From positions 33,439-97,438 of the forward strand of contig NZ_JAYDZX010000004.1 in the NCBI RefSeq assembly GCF_035607535.1: 64,000 bases of DNA. Direction: 5' to 3'. The stretch comes from Salinimicrobium sp035607535. GTDB lineage: Bacteria; Bacteroidota; Bacteroidia; Flavobacteriales; Flavobacteriaceae. Position 1 is the stretch's first letter, and each line of letters begins with the position of its first letter. The position numbers and the translations under genes are program-made. The notes beneath the pieces are model-generated. The model saw only the letters and a program-made list of their open reading frames with translations, had not been told where the DNA came from and did no database searches. Of this stretch, positions 26,676 to 34,456 are shown piece by piece.

Positions 26676-26989
26676 AAGAAACCGGGAAAAGAGAAGAAGA
26701 CTTAAAAGCGGGCTTCTCAAATGAAGGCCCGCACCAAGTGATCTACAGACCAATTATTCTCCATGCTGCTGTAATAGGGGCCCTAATTGTGGGACTTGCT
26801 CTTGGGGTAGTGGGTTATTTAATAGCCGAAGGCTCCTGGGCAATAGTAGACCTGGGCCAGCTCTCTGCACCCTTTGTGGGAACTACAGCTGTCACCTTTG
26901 CAGGCGTAGGAGTTGCCCTTGGTGGATTGATCGGCAGCCTTTTCGGTCTTCACCGCATATTAAAGGATAGTGGCAAAAGCCGGTTCTAA
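26672..26989 (+). CDS. small two-helix membrane protein
   Basis: 105 residues, last gene of the FAD/Rieske operon; its ATG overlaps the previous stop (ATGA). Two membrane segments, about residues 31-52 and 66-95, are Gly/Ala-rich (ALIVGLALGVVGYLIAEG, GTTAVTFAGVGVALGGLIGS). The N-terminal 28 residues are charged and cytoplasmic. It probably assembles with the other membrane subunits. No family is recognised. Confidence 0.65.
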   Translation: MKETGKREEDLKAGFSNEGPHQVIYRPIILHAAVIGALIVGLALGVVGYLIAEGSWAIVDLGQLSAPFVGTTAVTFAGVGVALGGLIGSLFGLHRILKDSGKSRF

Positions 26990-27003
26990 AGGCAAATTTC
27001 GTA

Positions 27004-27582
27004 TTAAATATCTGCCTCTCTAAAGAGTGGAATAGTTCCGGTGCTGTCTGGTTCCAGGGATTGTTCAAATTCATCATCCAGCTCCATTTCAAAATTTTCG
27101 GGTGTTTTGAGGAATAATTCGTTTAGCTGAAGTTTGAAATTGTCAAATTCCACCACAAGGTCTTCGGCTACCTCAAAGATCTCGTCGGGATTCTTCTGTT
27201 TTTTATTTGAAAGTTGCTGCAGCACCCGGGCTTTTGTATAAAGTACATTCACCCGTGCCTCTACAGCATTACTTCTCAAGGTGTCGGGTATTGAACTTTG
27301 AAGCGTCTCCATGATCTGCACAAGATTATTTGAAGATCCCATGATCTCCAGGCCCGTACTGCGCTCCAAATTTTGAATCTCATTCTGTGCTGTGGCATAA
27401 GCAAGCCATTCCCCCGCCAACTGCCTCGCCTCAGGTAGAAGATTTACAGTGCGGTTGGAGTTAACTTCCAGTTGATCTGAAAACGAAGTTTTACCTTGCA
27501 CAGGAGCCTTTTGTGCGGTTTTCTCCTTTTCGTCGCAGGCGAATAAAGAAATGATCACTAAAAGGGAAAGGATTTTTCTCAT
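27004..27582 (-). CDS. lipoprotein of unknown function, mostly helical
   Basis: 192 residues. Lipobox ISLFACDEK (cysteine 16). The mature protein is predicted helical: long heptad-like stretches (ARQLAGEWLAYATAQNEIQN, EARVNVLYTKARVLQQLSNK, LVVEFDNFKLQLNELFL) and an acidic C-terminus. It probably sits at the inner face of the outer membrane. It lies convergent with the FAD/Rieske operon. No family is recognised. Confidence 0.65.
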   Translation of the reverse strand: MRKILSLLVIISLFACDEKEKTAQKAPVQGKTSFSDQLEVNSNRTVNLLPEARQLAGEWLAYATAQNEIQNLERSTGLEIMGSSNNLVQIMETLQSSIPDTLRSNAVEARVNVLYTKARVLQQLSNKKQKNPDEIFEVAEDLVVEFDNFKLQLNELFLKTPENFEMELDDEFEQSLEPDSTGTIPLFREADI

Positions 27583-27681
27583 TTTTTAAAGGTAAGTTAT
27601 TATGTGGAAAAGATCTGCAATTTTGATGATCCCCGAAGGGTGATTTACCGCTGCGGAATTTTCCATCTATCCCGAAATAGA

Positions 27682-27689
27682 TATCTTTG
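27682..27689 (+). promoter_or_regulatory. -7 box TATCTTTG for threonine dehydrogenase
   Basis: Exact match to TAnnTTTG, giving a leader of about 20 bases before ATG 27716. No clear -33 TTG is seen. Confidence 0.5.
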
Positions 27690-27715
27690 CTTCTACTCGA
27701 AAACAGAAAACTTTT

Positions 27716-28669
27716 ATGGCTTCAAAGATATTGATAATTGGTGCTTGCGGGCAAATTGGAACCGAGCTTACAATGGCACTTCGTCAAAAGAATGGAAATT
27801 CCAATGTAATTGCCTGCGACATTAGAGAAGGAAACGAGGAACTTATGTCTTCCGGGCCTTTTGAAATTGCCGATGCTACCAATTACAACCAGATCGAGGA
27901 TCTGGTGATACAGTACGAAGTTGATGAGGTCTACCTTATGGCTGCAATGCTAAGTGCAACAGCTGAAAAGTTTCCTATGAAGGGCTGGGCATTGAACATG
28001 GAATCGCTATTTCACGTGCTCAATTTGGCAAAAGACAAGAAGATATCCAAGGTCTTCTGGCCTTCGAGCATAGCTGTTTTTGGGCCTACCACGCCAAAGC
28101 ATGATACTCCCCAAACTACGATAATGGAACCTACAACGGTCTATGGGATTAGTAAACAGGCAGGAGAACGCTGGTGTGAATACTACAACAGAAAATTCGG
28201 GGTAGATGTACGCAGCATTCGCTATCCGGGGCTCATTAGCTATAAGACTCTTCCCGGCGGAGGCACCACAGATTATGCAGTGGAGATCTACCATGAGGCA
28301 TTAAAAACTGGAAAATACACTTCGTTCTTAAAAGAGGACACCGAATTGCCTATGATGTTCATGGATGATGCAATTAGAGCTACTATTTCCTTGATGGAAG
28401 CTCCGGCAGAAAAGGTAAAGATCCGTTCTTCCTATAATCTTTCGGCTCTTAACTTCACTCCAAAAACTCTTGCAGCTTCCATTAGAAAGCACATTCCGGC
28501 ATTCGAAATATCCTATGATCCCGACTTCCGGCAGGCCATTGCAGATTCCTGGCCTTCCAGTATTGACGATTCCTGCGCAAGGGAAGATTGGGGATGGAAG
28601 CATGAGTTTGACCTCGATAGAATGACTTCTGAAATGCTGGATGGTATAAAGGAACTACATCACGTATAG
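27716..28669 (+). CDS. L-threonine 3-dehydrogenase, epimerase type
   Basis: 317 residues. SDR-extended fold with Rossmann motif IIGACGQIGTEL, a catalytic Tyr-Lys pair in YGISKQAG, the serine in PSSIAVFGP, and the substrate loop RYPGLISYKTLPGGGTTDYAV. This wording is that of the short-chain, UDP-galactose-epimerase-like threonine dehydrogenases found in Bacteroidota, which oxidise threonine to 2-amino-3-ketobutyrate with NAD+. It is monocistronic with its own -7 box and terminator. Other UDP-sugar epimerases are excluded mainly by the GGGTTDYAV loop. Confidence 0.85.
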   Translation: MASKILIIGACGQIGTELTMALRQKNGNSNVIACDIREGNEELMSSGPFEIADATNYNQIEDLVIQYEVDEVYLMAAMLSATAEKFPMKGWALNMESLFHVLNLAKDKKISKVFWPSSIAVFGPTTPKHDTPQTTIMEPTTVYGISKQAGERWCEYYNRKFGVDVRSIRYPGLISYKTLPGGGTTDYAVEIYHEALKTGKYTSFLKEDTELPMMFMDDAIRATISLMEAPAEKVKIRSSYNLSALNFTPKTLAASIRKHIPAFEISYDPDFRQAIADSWPSSIDDSCAREDWGWKHEFDLDRMTSEMLDGIKELHHV

Positions 28670-28675
28670 CCATAA

Positions 28676-28706
28676 AAAAAGTCCTGCACACCGTGCAGGA
28701 CTTTTT
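28676..28706. terminator. bidirectional terminator
   Basis: A 14-bp perfect stem AAAAAGTCCTGCAC / GTGCAGGACTTTTT with loop ACC, between the convergent threonine dehydrogenase and cold-shock genes. It has T runs in both directions. Confidence 0.9.
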
Positions 28707-28732
28707 GATAGAATAAAAACTAATATATATGA

Positions 28733-28927
28733 TTAGCTGATAACGCGCACTCTAGTTGCGGTCAATCCTTTTCTTCCTTCTTCTTCAACGTACTCAACTT
28801 TGTCACCTTCGTTAAGTGTTTCACCATTTAACCCGGTAACGTGAACGAAGATGTCTCTTCCTGTGTCGTCGTTGGTGATGAATCCGTAACCTTTAGACTC
28901 ATTGAAAAATTTAACTGTACCTTCCAT
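28733..28927 (-). CDS. cspA: cold shock protein
   Basis: 64 residues from ATG 28927, where the family begins (MEGTVKFFNESKGYGFI). RNP1 (KGYGFIT) and RNP2 (DIFVHVT) are present, so it binds single-stranded nucleic acid as an OB-fold RNA chaperone. The length is standard. A TATGTTTG -7 box at 28955-28962 gives a leader of only about 20 bases, shorter than the long regulated leader of E. coli cspA, so regulation is probably different. Confidence 0.95.
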   Translation of the reverse strand: MEGTVKFFNESKGYGFITNDDTGRDIFVHVTGLNGETLNEGDKVEYVEEEGRKGLTATRVRVIS

Positions 28928-28954
28928 TGTAAAAAAATAATAATTAATAAAGTA

Positions 28955-28962
28955 CAAACATA
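28955..28962 (-). promoter_or_regulatory. -7 box TATGTTTG for cold shock gene
   Basis: Exact TAnnTTTG on the minus strand, about 28 bases before the ATG. No -33 TTG at the usual distance. Confidence 0.5.
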
Positions 28963-29028
28963 ATCTAATAATTGAAATGGCCCTTAATCAAATTGTTATT
29001 TATTTCTAAAAATTTTAAAATGTGGTAG

Positions 29029-29280
29029 TTACTTCTTTTTTCTGTCTTTCATTTTTTTCAAATTTTCATCGGAAAGGGTGTAATCTTTTAATTTTTTCCC
29101 TCTCCAGCGAAGCACCAGGAACATAGGCAGCAGGATGAAGACACTGGCCAATACGGTGAGTCCAATGATCCTGTCTCCCAACACTTCATCATCCTCGATC
29201 TGCATAATATAAAATCCTACCAGGAAGGAGATTCCTATTAAAACGGCAACTATCTGGGTGAGAATTCCTAATGTTTTCAT
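29029..29280 (-). CDS. small two-helix membrane protein
   Basis: 83 residues with two membrane segments (about 5-27 and 35-62) and a strongly basic tail (EKLKKMKDRKKK-like). Its ATG overlaps the TGA of the ClC channel gene by four bases, so the two are co-translated. It may be an accessory of the channel; no family is recognised. Confidence 0.7.
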   Translation of the reverse strand: MKTLGILTQIVAVLIGISFLVGFYIMQIEDDEVLGDRIIGLTVLASVFILLPMFLVLRWRGKKLKDYTLSDENLKKMKDRKKK

Positions 29281-31070
29281 ACTGTTACTTCAATTAATTT
29301 TTGTCTGTAGGCCGTCAATAACTTTGACTTTGACACAAATCCTACATATTTATCATCTTTCACAACAGGTAAGTTCCATGCTGTACTTTGCTGGAATTTG
29401 TTCATCACATCGCTCATCCTGTCCCTGTCAAGATAAATAATTTCAGGCGCACTCTGCATGATCTCGCTAACTTTTACTTCATTGTATAAATTCTGCTGAA
29501 ACATGATGGGGCGCAGGTCATCTAACAGGATGATTCCTCTAAAACCCTTATCGTCGTCAATCACCGGGAATATATTCCGGGAAGATTTCACTACCCCCTC
29601 TTTTATCACATCTCCAAGATTCATATTGATGTTTAGCGGCACAAAATTCTTTTCGATCACCTGATTGATATTCAATAGTGTCAATACCGCCTGATCCTTA
29701 TTATGTGTAATTAATTCGCCACGGGATGCCAGGTCCATGGTATAGACAGAATGGGGTTGAAATTGATTGGTGATTGCAAAGGAGATTGCAGCGGTGATCA
29801 TAAGGGGTACAAAAAGGTCGTATCCCCGGGTAAGTTCAGCAATAAGGAAGATCGCAGTGAGAGGAGCATGCATAATTCCGGCCATTAAACCTGCCATCCC
29901 CACCAAAGTAAAATTACTCAGGGAAAGGGGGCTCCTTAATACTCCCAGATTGTTAAAGATAAGGGCAAAGCAATGTCCCATGGCACTTCCCATAAAGAGC
30001 ACCGGCGCAAAGATTCCACCCACTCCGCCTGCCCCAATAGTAAAGGCGGTAGCAATGATCTTAAAAACCACAAGGCCTGCAAGTAGTAAAACCACCACAA
30101 AAAAGTTATCTAAATATTCATCAAAAAGGTTACTTCCCAAAGCTGCGAGATAATCCCCTTCCAGAAGGGAATTGATCACATCATAACCTTCCCCGTATAA
30201 CGGCGGAATAAAGAAAACCAGGATTCCCAGGCCTGCTCCCCCTATAAGAAGTCGGAATAAGGGGGAACCAATTTTATCAAATTTTCCTGTAAGCCTGAAG
30301 TAGATCTTAGTGAAATAAACAGAACATACAGAAGCTACTACCCCCAATAGGATATAAAAAGGTACTTCGGTTATATCAAATTCATCAGTTAAGGAATAAT
30401 GTAAGATGATGTCATTTCCGAAGAAAAAATAGGAAGTGAGAATGGCAGATACCGATGCGAGCAACAGCGGGATCATGGAAACCAGCGTTAGGTCTAGCGC
30501 AAAAATCTCTATGGCAAAGATAATGGCTGCAATTGGAGCTTTAAATAATGAGGACATGGCGCCTGCCGCTGCACAACCTATAAGCAAAGTGCGGGTGGCC
30601 TGGTTCATCTTGAATATTCTCGAGAGATTGGAGCTAATGGCAGCACCCGTGATCACCGTTGGCGCCTCAAGCCCAACAGATCCACCAAAACCAACCGTTA
30701 CCGGCGCAGTGAGCATCGAAGCATAGGATTGAAAATTTCGTATTAATCCCTTCCGCTGTGAAATTGCGTAGAGCGTGGTAGGAATACCATTGCCGATCTT
30801 ATTTCTTACTCCGAATTTTATGATGAGGTAGGTAAGGAGTAATCCTACAAGGGGAAAAATAAAGTAGAATGCATCGTGGTAATTCACGATCAACTCTCCC
30901 TCCAGCAGTAATTGAATGAAGTGGGTGAGGTTCTTTAATACTACAGCCACAAGACCGGATAAGAAACCAATTACCGCGCTAAGGATCAACAAGAATTGCC
31001 GGTGCGAAAGGTACTTTGTCCTCCACAGCAGGAACCTGAGTAATAATGATTTTCTCTTTTTACCCGGCAT
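29277..31070 (-). CDS. ClC-type chloride channel/transporter with CBS pair
   Basis: 597 residues. A ClC membrane domain of about 430 residues has the conserved GGSVGLEAPTV segment, whose glutamate is the family's gating residue, and GAGGVGGIFAPVLFMGSAMG with the later NFTLVGMAG. A C-terminal pair of CBS domains (about 460-515 and 530-590) ends in NLPVVKDDKYVGFVSKSKLL. Such proteins conduct chloride or exchange it for protons, with the CBS pair sensing nucleotides. It is co-transcribed with the small membrane protein. Confidence 0.9.
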   Translation of the reverse strand: MPGKKRKSLLLRFLLWRTKYLSHRQFLLILSAVIGFLSGLVAVVLKNLTHFIQLLLEGELIVNYHDAFYFIFPLVGLLLTYLIIKFGVRNKIGNGIPTTLYAISQRKGLIRNFQSYASMLTAPVTVGFGGSVGLEAPTVITGAAISSNLSRIFKMNQATRTLLIGCAAAGAMSSLFKAPIAAIIFAIEIFALDLTLVSMIPLLLASVSAILTSYFFFGNDIILHYSLTDEFDITEVPFYILLGVVASVCSVYFTKIYFRLTGKFDKIGSPLFRLLIGGAGLGILVFFIPPLYGEGYDVINSLLEGDYLAALGSNLFDEYLDNFFVVVLLLAGLVVFKIIATAFTIGAGGVGGIFAPVLFMGSAMGHCFALIFNNLGVLRSPLSLSNFTLVGMAGLMAGIMHAPLTAIFLIAELTRGYDLFVPLMITAAISFAITNQFQPHSVYTMDLASRGELITHNKDQAVLTLLNINQVIEKNFVPLNINMNLGDVIKEGVVKSSRNIFPVIDDDKGFRGIILLDDLRPIMFQQNLYNEVKVSEIMQSAPEIIYLDRDRMSDVMNKFQQSTAWNLPVVKDDKYVGFVSKSKLLTAYRQKLIEVTV

Positions 31071-31103
31071 GGTTGGTTATGTAATAGGTCTATAGGTGCA
31101 GCC

Positions 31104-32858
31104 TTACTGCTGTAGTGTCACCTTCAAATTTAGCTCTTTAAGTTGGTCTTCGCTAATGTTTGCCGGGGCATCGATCATGACATCCCTTCCCGAATTGTTT
31201 TTTGGGAAGGCAATATAATCCCTAATGGTCTCCTGACCCCCAAGTATTGCAACGAGTCTGTCAAAGCCAAAAGCTATTCCGCCGTGAGGAGGCGCTCCGT
31301 ACTGGAAGGCATCCATGAGGAAGCCAAACTGAGCTTTAGCCTCTTCCGGAGTAAATCCAAGGTGATCGAACATCATCGCCTGCGTCTTTTTGTCGTGGAT
31401 CCTTATTGATCCACCACCAATCTCATTTCCATTTAGTACCAGGTCATATGCATTGGCGCGGACTTTCCCCGGATCCGTGTCCAGCAACTTAATGTCTTCA
31501 GGTTTTGGAGAAGTAAAAGGGTGGTGCATGGCGTGGTATCGATTTGTCTCTTCATCCCACTCTAAAAGGGGAAAATCTACCACCCATAGTGGTGCAAATT
31601 CGTCGGCCTTTCTAAGTCCCAGTTCATTTCCCAGGTGCATACGTAAAGCGCTTAATTGAGTGCGGGTTTTATGTGCATCTCCAGCCATAACCAGAATTAG
31701 GTCTCCCGCTTTAGCTCCTGTTCTTTCTGCCCAGGTCTTGAGATCCTCTTCTGAGTAAAATTTATCTACTGAAGATTTTAAAGTGCCGTCTTCATTGTAC
31801 TTCGCCCAAACCAGTCCGGTAGCACCAATTTGCGGTCGCTTCACCCACTCGATAAGCTTATCGATCTCTTTTCTTGTATAGGAGGCAGCACCCGGAACTG
31901 CGATTCCCACTACCAGTTCCTGCTGGTCGAAGACATTGAACCCTTTATTCTTGGCCAGATCATTGAGTTCTCCGAATTCCATTCCAAAGCGAATATCGGG
32001 TTTATCATTTCCGTACTTCCTCATGGCTTCATCATAGGTCATACGTGGAAATTCGGTCACGTCAACTCCTTTTACGGCTTTGATAAGATGGCGGGTAAAA
32101 TCTTCGAAAGTGTTTAGAATATCCTCCTGTTCCACAAAAGCCATTTCGCAGTCGATCTGGGTGAATTCCGGCTGCCTGTCGGCGCGAAGGTCTTCATCCC
32201 TAAAGCATTTTACGATCTGGAAATATTTGTCCATTCCGCCAACCATGAGCAACTGCTTAAAGGTCTGTGGCGACTGTGGCAAGGCATAGAACTGGCCTTC
32301 ATTCATACGGCTTGGTACCACAAAATCCCGAGCACCTTCGGGAGTCGACTTGATCAGTACCGGAGTTTCAACTTCAATAAAGCCTTTTTCAGCAAGAAAT
32401 TTTCTGACCTCCATTGCCACTTTGCTGCGGAAGATCAACTTATTTTTCACCGGATTCCTTCGGATGTCCAGATACCTGTACTTCATACGCAGGTCCTCGC
32501 CACCATCGGTCTCATCCTCAATTGTGAACGGCGGGAGTTGTGCGGAATTCAATATTTTTAGTTCTGAAACCAGGATCTCCACATCACCTGTAGGCATGTT
32601 CGGGTTCTTGGAAACCCGCTCAATAACTTCTCCTGAAACCTGGATTACGAATTCGCGCCCAAGCTGGGAAGCTTTATCCATCATTTCCTTATCTGTGCGT
32701 TCCTCATCAAAGATCAGCTGGGTCACTCCATAACGATCCCTAAGATCAACCCATACCATAAAGCCTTTGTCCCTTATCTTTTGCACCCATCCGGAAAGCT
32801 TTACTTCTTTTCCTTTATCTTCTATTCTTAATTCCCCGCAGGTATGGCTTCTGTACAT
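31104..32858 (-). CDS. aspS: aspartyl-tRNA synthetase
   Basis: 584 residues, the usual bacterial length. N-terminal OB-fold anticodon-binding domain (LSGWVQKIRDKGFMVWVDLR), class II core with motif 2 around FRDEDLRADRQPEFTQID, the bacterial GAD insertion domain, and motif 3 in GIAFGFDRLVAILGG. It charges tRNA-Asp with aspartate. Monocistronic; a TATTTTTG box lies just upstream. A member of the bacterial-type AspRS group by its long insertion. Confidence 0.97.
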   Translation of the reverse strand: MYRSHTCGELRIEDKGKEVKLSGWVQKIRDKGFMVWVDLRDRYGVTQLIFDEERTDKEMMDKASQLGREFVIQVSGEVIERVSKNPNMPTGDVEILVSELKILNSAQLPPFTIEDETDGGEDLRMKYRYLDIRRNPVKNKLIFRSKVAMEVRKFLAEKGFIEVETPVLIKSTPEGARDFVVPSRMNEGQFYALPQSPQTFKQLLMVGGMDKYFQIVKCFRDEDLRADRQPEFTQIDCEMAFVEQEDILNTFEDFTRHLIKAVKGVDVTEFPRMTYDEAMRKYGNDKPDIRFGMEFGELNDLAKNKGFNVFDQQELVVGIAVPGAASYTRKEIDKLIEWVKRPQIGATGLVWAKYNEDGTLKSSVDKFYSEEDLKTWAERTGAKAGDLILVMAGDAHKTRTQLSALRMHLGNELGLRKADEFAPLWVVDFPLLEWDEETNRYHAMHHPFTSPKPEDIKLLDTDPGKVRANAYDLVLNGNEIGGGSIRIHDKKTQAMMFDHLGFTPEEAKAQFGFLMDAFQYGAPPHGGIAFGFDRLVAILGGQETIRDYIAFPKNNSGRDVMIDAPANISEDQLKELNLKVTLQQ

Positions 32859-32880
32859 AAGTTGATCGTTTTTAAAGCAG

Positions 32881-32888
32881 CAAAAATA
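32881..32888 (-). promoter_or_regulatory. -7 box TATTTTTG for aspS
   Basis: Exact TAnnTTTG on the minus strand, 23 bases before the aspS ATG. No -33 match seen. Confidence 0.5.
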
Positions 32889-32962
32889 AGAAGAACTCGT
32901 GGGATAGAGGAGAGATTGAAAAAAGTTAATGGAGAAAAATCGGGTTTAAATAGAAAGGGGAG

Positions 32963-32981
32963 TCAAAAATGACATTTTTGG
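32963..32981. repeat. recurrent palindrome, best copy
   Basis: TCAAAAATGACATTTTTGG, 18 of 19 positions matching TCAAAAATGnCATTTTTGA, followed by GAGGTATT. Other copies are at 8235, 12614, 14066, 17325, 20023, 35755, 54801 and 59178. Confidence 0.75.
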
Positions 32982-33052
32982 GAGGTATTGTAGAAAAATT
33001 TAAGCCACGAATGCACAAATAATTATTTGTTTGTCCCTGTTGAAACCCGGTA

Positions 33053-33133
33053 AGACCTGCCAAAGTTCTACCCCAGAAAATTCAAATTTTAATTCCTTTT
33101 TGAATACCACAGTATGAAAACTTTGGCAGGTCT
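33053..33133. repeat. 15-bp perfect inverted repeat
   Basis: AGACCTGCCAAAGTT (33053-33067) and AACTTTGGCAGGTCT (33119-33133) are exact reverse complements 51 bases apart. Confidence 0.8.
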
Positions 33134-33291
33134 GGCAAGGAGCCAGAATTCGAATGTTTTTTAGCGCGGAATTGAAATCCTTGACGAGGAGTGCTTACTT
33201 TTAGCCACGGATGCACAGATGGATTTTTGACAACAAATGCGCGATTTTCTTTATGTGGCTAATAGTTTTTGCCAACTACGGTGGTAAGACC

Positions 33292-33380
33292 TGAGCCCCA
33301 GCGGGGCGAAATATTTATAGCCGGGGCTTTAGCCCCGGCTATAAATATTCCTGTACCCATAGCCCTGTAAGGGCGACATA
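33292..33380. repeat. REP-like multi-hairpin element
   Basis: Contains GCCCCAGCGGGGC, then a 19-bp perfect inverted repeat (33310-33328 with 33331-33349) around a 2-base TT loop with core GCCGGGGCT, then AGCCCTGTAAGGGC. This pattern of GC hairpins joined by ATATTTATA resembles REP elements moved by Y1 (RAYT) transposases. Confidence 0.75.
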
Positions 33381-33441
33381 AGATCCCCACCCCGTCCTGC
33401 GGACACCCCTCCAAGGAGGGGAGGTTTTAAAGGAGAAAAAA

Positions 33442-33516
33442 TGTCATTCCGACGAAGGAGGAATCTCTTTAGTACGAAGAAGATTCTTCGCTCCGCAAAG
33501 GCTCTGCTCTGAATGA
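33442..33516. repeat. MITE-like element
   Basis: TGTCATTCCGACGAAGGAGG at one end and an inverted, diverged counterpart (TTCTTCGCTCCGC ... TCTGAATGA) at the other. The wording is of a type seen widely in Bacteroidota intergenic DNA. Confidence 0.5.
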
Positions 33517-33577
33517 TAAGGATATAAAGAAGCTGGTCGGGATTGTAATTTGGTGCCTGTAGTTTGGGATTTCACAA

Positions 33578-33609
33578 AAAAAAGCTGCCCATTTCTGAAC
33601 AGCTTTTTT
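33578..33609 (-). terminator. rho-independent terminator of proB
   Basis: Stem AAAAAAGCTG / CAGCTTTTTT around a 12-base loop, 26 bases past the proB stop. Confidence 0.85.
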
Positions 33610-33634
33610 GATTTTATAGATTTACAATCAGGAT

Positions 33635-34456
33635 CTAATGATGAATCCTGGTAAAATGCACCTCGTCATTAATGGCATTCAGGATAAAATTATCATCAAG
33701 TCCGTTAACGATCCAGGTTTCGATCTTTGCTTTCTGCGTAATTGCAGCAGCCGAAACTTTTGAGCTCATTCCGCCGGTACCATGAGAGGATTTTGTCTCA
33801 CTCATCACCTCTTTCTTCAGCTCTTCCAGGTCATTCACCTTTCTAATGGTTTCCGGAGTTTTGGCTTCAATGGAACCTTTTTTATACACTCCATGGGTGT
33901 TGGTCGCTATAATAAAAAGATCCACATCAAGTAGAGCTGCAGTCTGTGCCGCAAGATTGTCGTTGTCTCCAAACTTTATGGCGTCTGTTGACGAAGTATC
34001 ATTCTCATTAATGATGGGAATGTAGTCGTTCTCTACCAACACATTTACGGTGTTAATAATATTCTGTCTCGAATCTTCATTGCTAAAGTCATTCGGCGAC
34101 AATAAACATTGACCTATCAACAACCCAAGTTCCCTAAAGCTCTCCTGGAAAATACGCATCAAGTGCGGCTGACCTATAGAAGCCAAAGCTTGTTTTACGT
34201 CAATATTTTCACCGCTGCGCTCCAGGTTCACAAACTGCTTGGCTACTGCCACAGCTCCAGAGCTAATGATCACGAACTCATATTCATCCTTGAGTTCGGC
34301 GATCTGCCGGCCTATGTCTTCAATCTTTCCTCTCGAAATATAGTCGGTTTCTTTCGTTAGCGTATTAGAACCTAACTTTAAAAGTATCCTCTTCTTCTTT
34401 TTTGGAGTATCCATTTCTATGTTATTCTGTTCTAAAATTTTATCTAGTTTGTCCAT
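33635..34456 (-). CDS. proB: glutamate 5-kinase, short form without PUA domain
   Basis: 273 residues of amino-acid kinase fold only: RILLKLGSNTL (nucleotide loop), VIISSGAVAVA, INENDTSSTDAIKFGDNDNL and GTGGMSSKVSAA. E. coli ProB has about 100 more residues forming a PUA domain, absent here as in several other bacteria. It phosphorylates glutamate in the first step of proline synthesis. The ATG at 34456 overlaps the end of proA by 17 bases; an internal ATG at 34414 starts nearer the kinase domain and is an alternative. Order is proA then proB, opposite to E. coli. Confidence 0.92.
   Translation of the reverse strand: MDKLDKILEQNNIEMDTPKKKKRILLKLGSNTLTKETDYISRGKIEDIGRQIAELKDEYEFVIISSGAVAVAKQFVNLERSGENIDVKQALASIGQPHLMRIFQESFRELGLLIGQCLLSPNDFSNEDSRQNIINTVNVLVENDYIPIINENDTSSTDAIKFGDNDNLAAQTAALLDVDLFIIATNTHGVYKKGSIEAKTPETIRKVNDLEELKKEVMSETKSSHGTGGMSSKVSAAAITQKAKIETWIVNGLDDNFILNAINDEVHFTRIHH

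Larger units (their letters stand above)
32859..33634. other. 776-bp repeat-rich intergenic region
   Basis: No gene. Reading left to right it holds the aspS -7 box, the recurrent palindrome (32963-32981), a 15-bp inverted repeat (33053-33067 with 33119-33133), two copies of an AGCCACGxATGCACA direct repeat (33003, 33204), REP-like hairpins (33292-33380), a MITE-like element (33442-33516) and the proB terminator. Confidence 0.7.
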
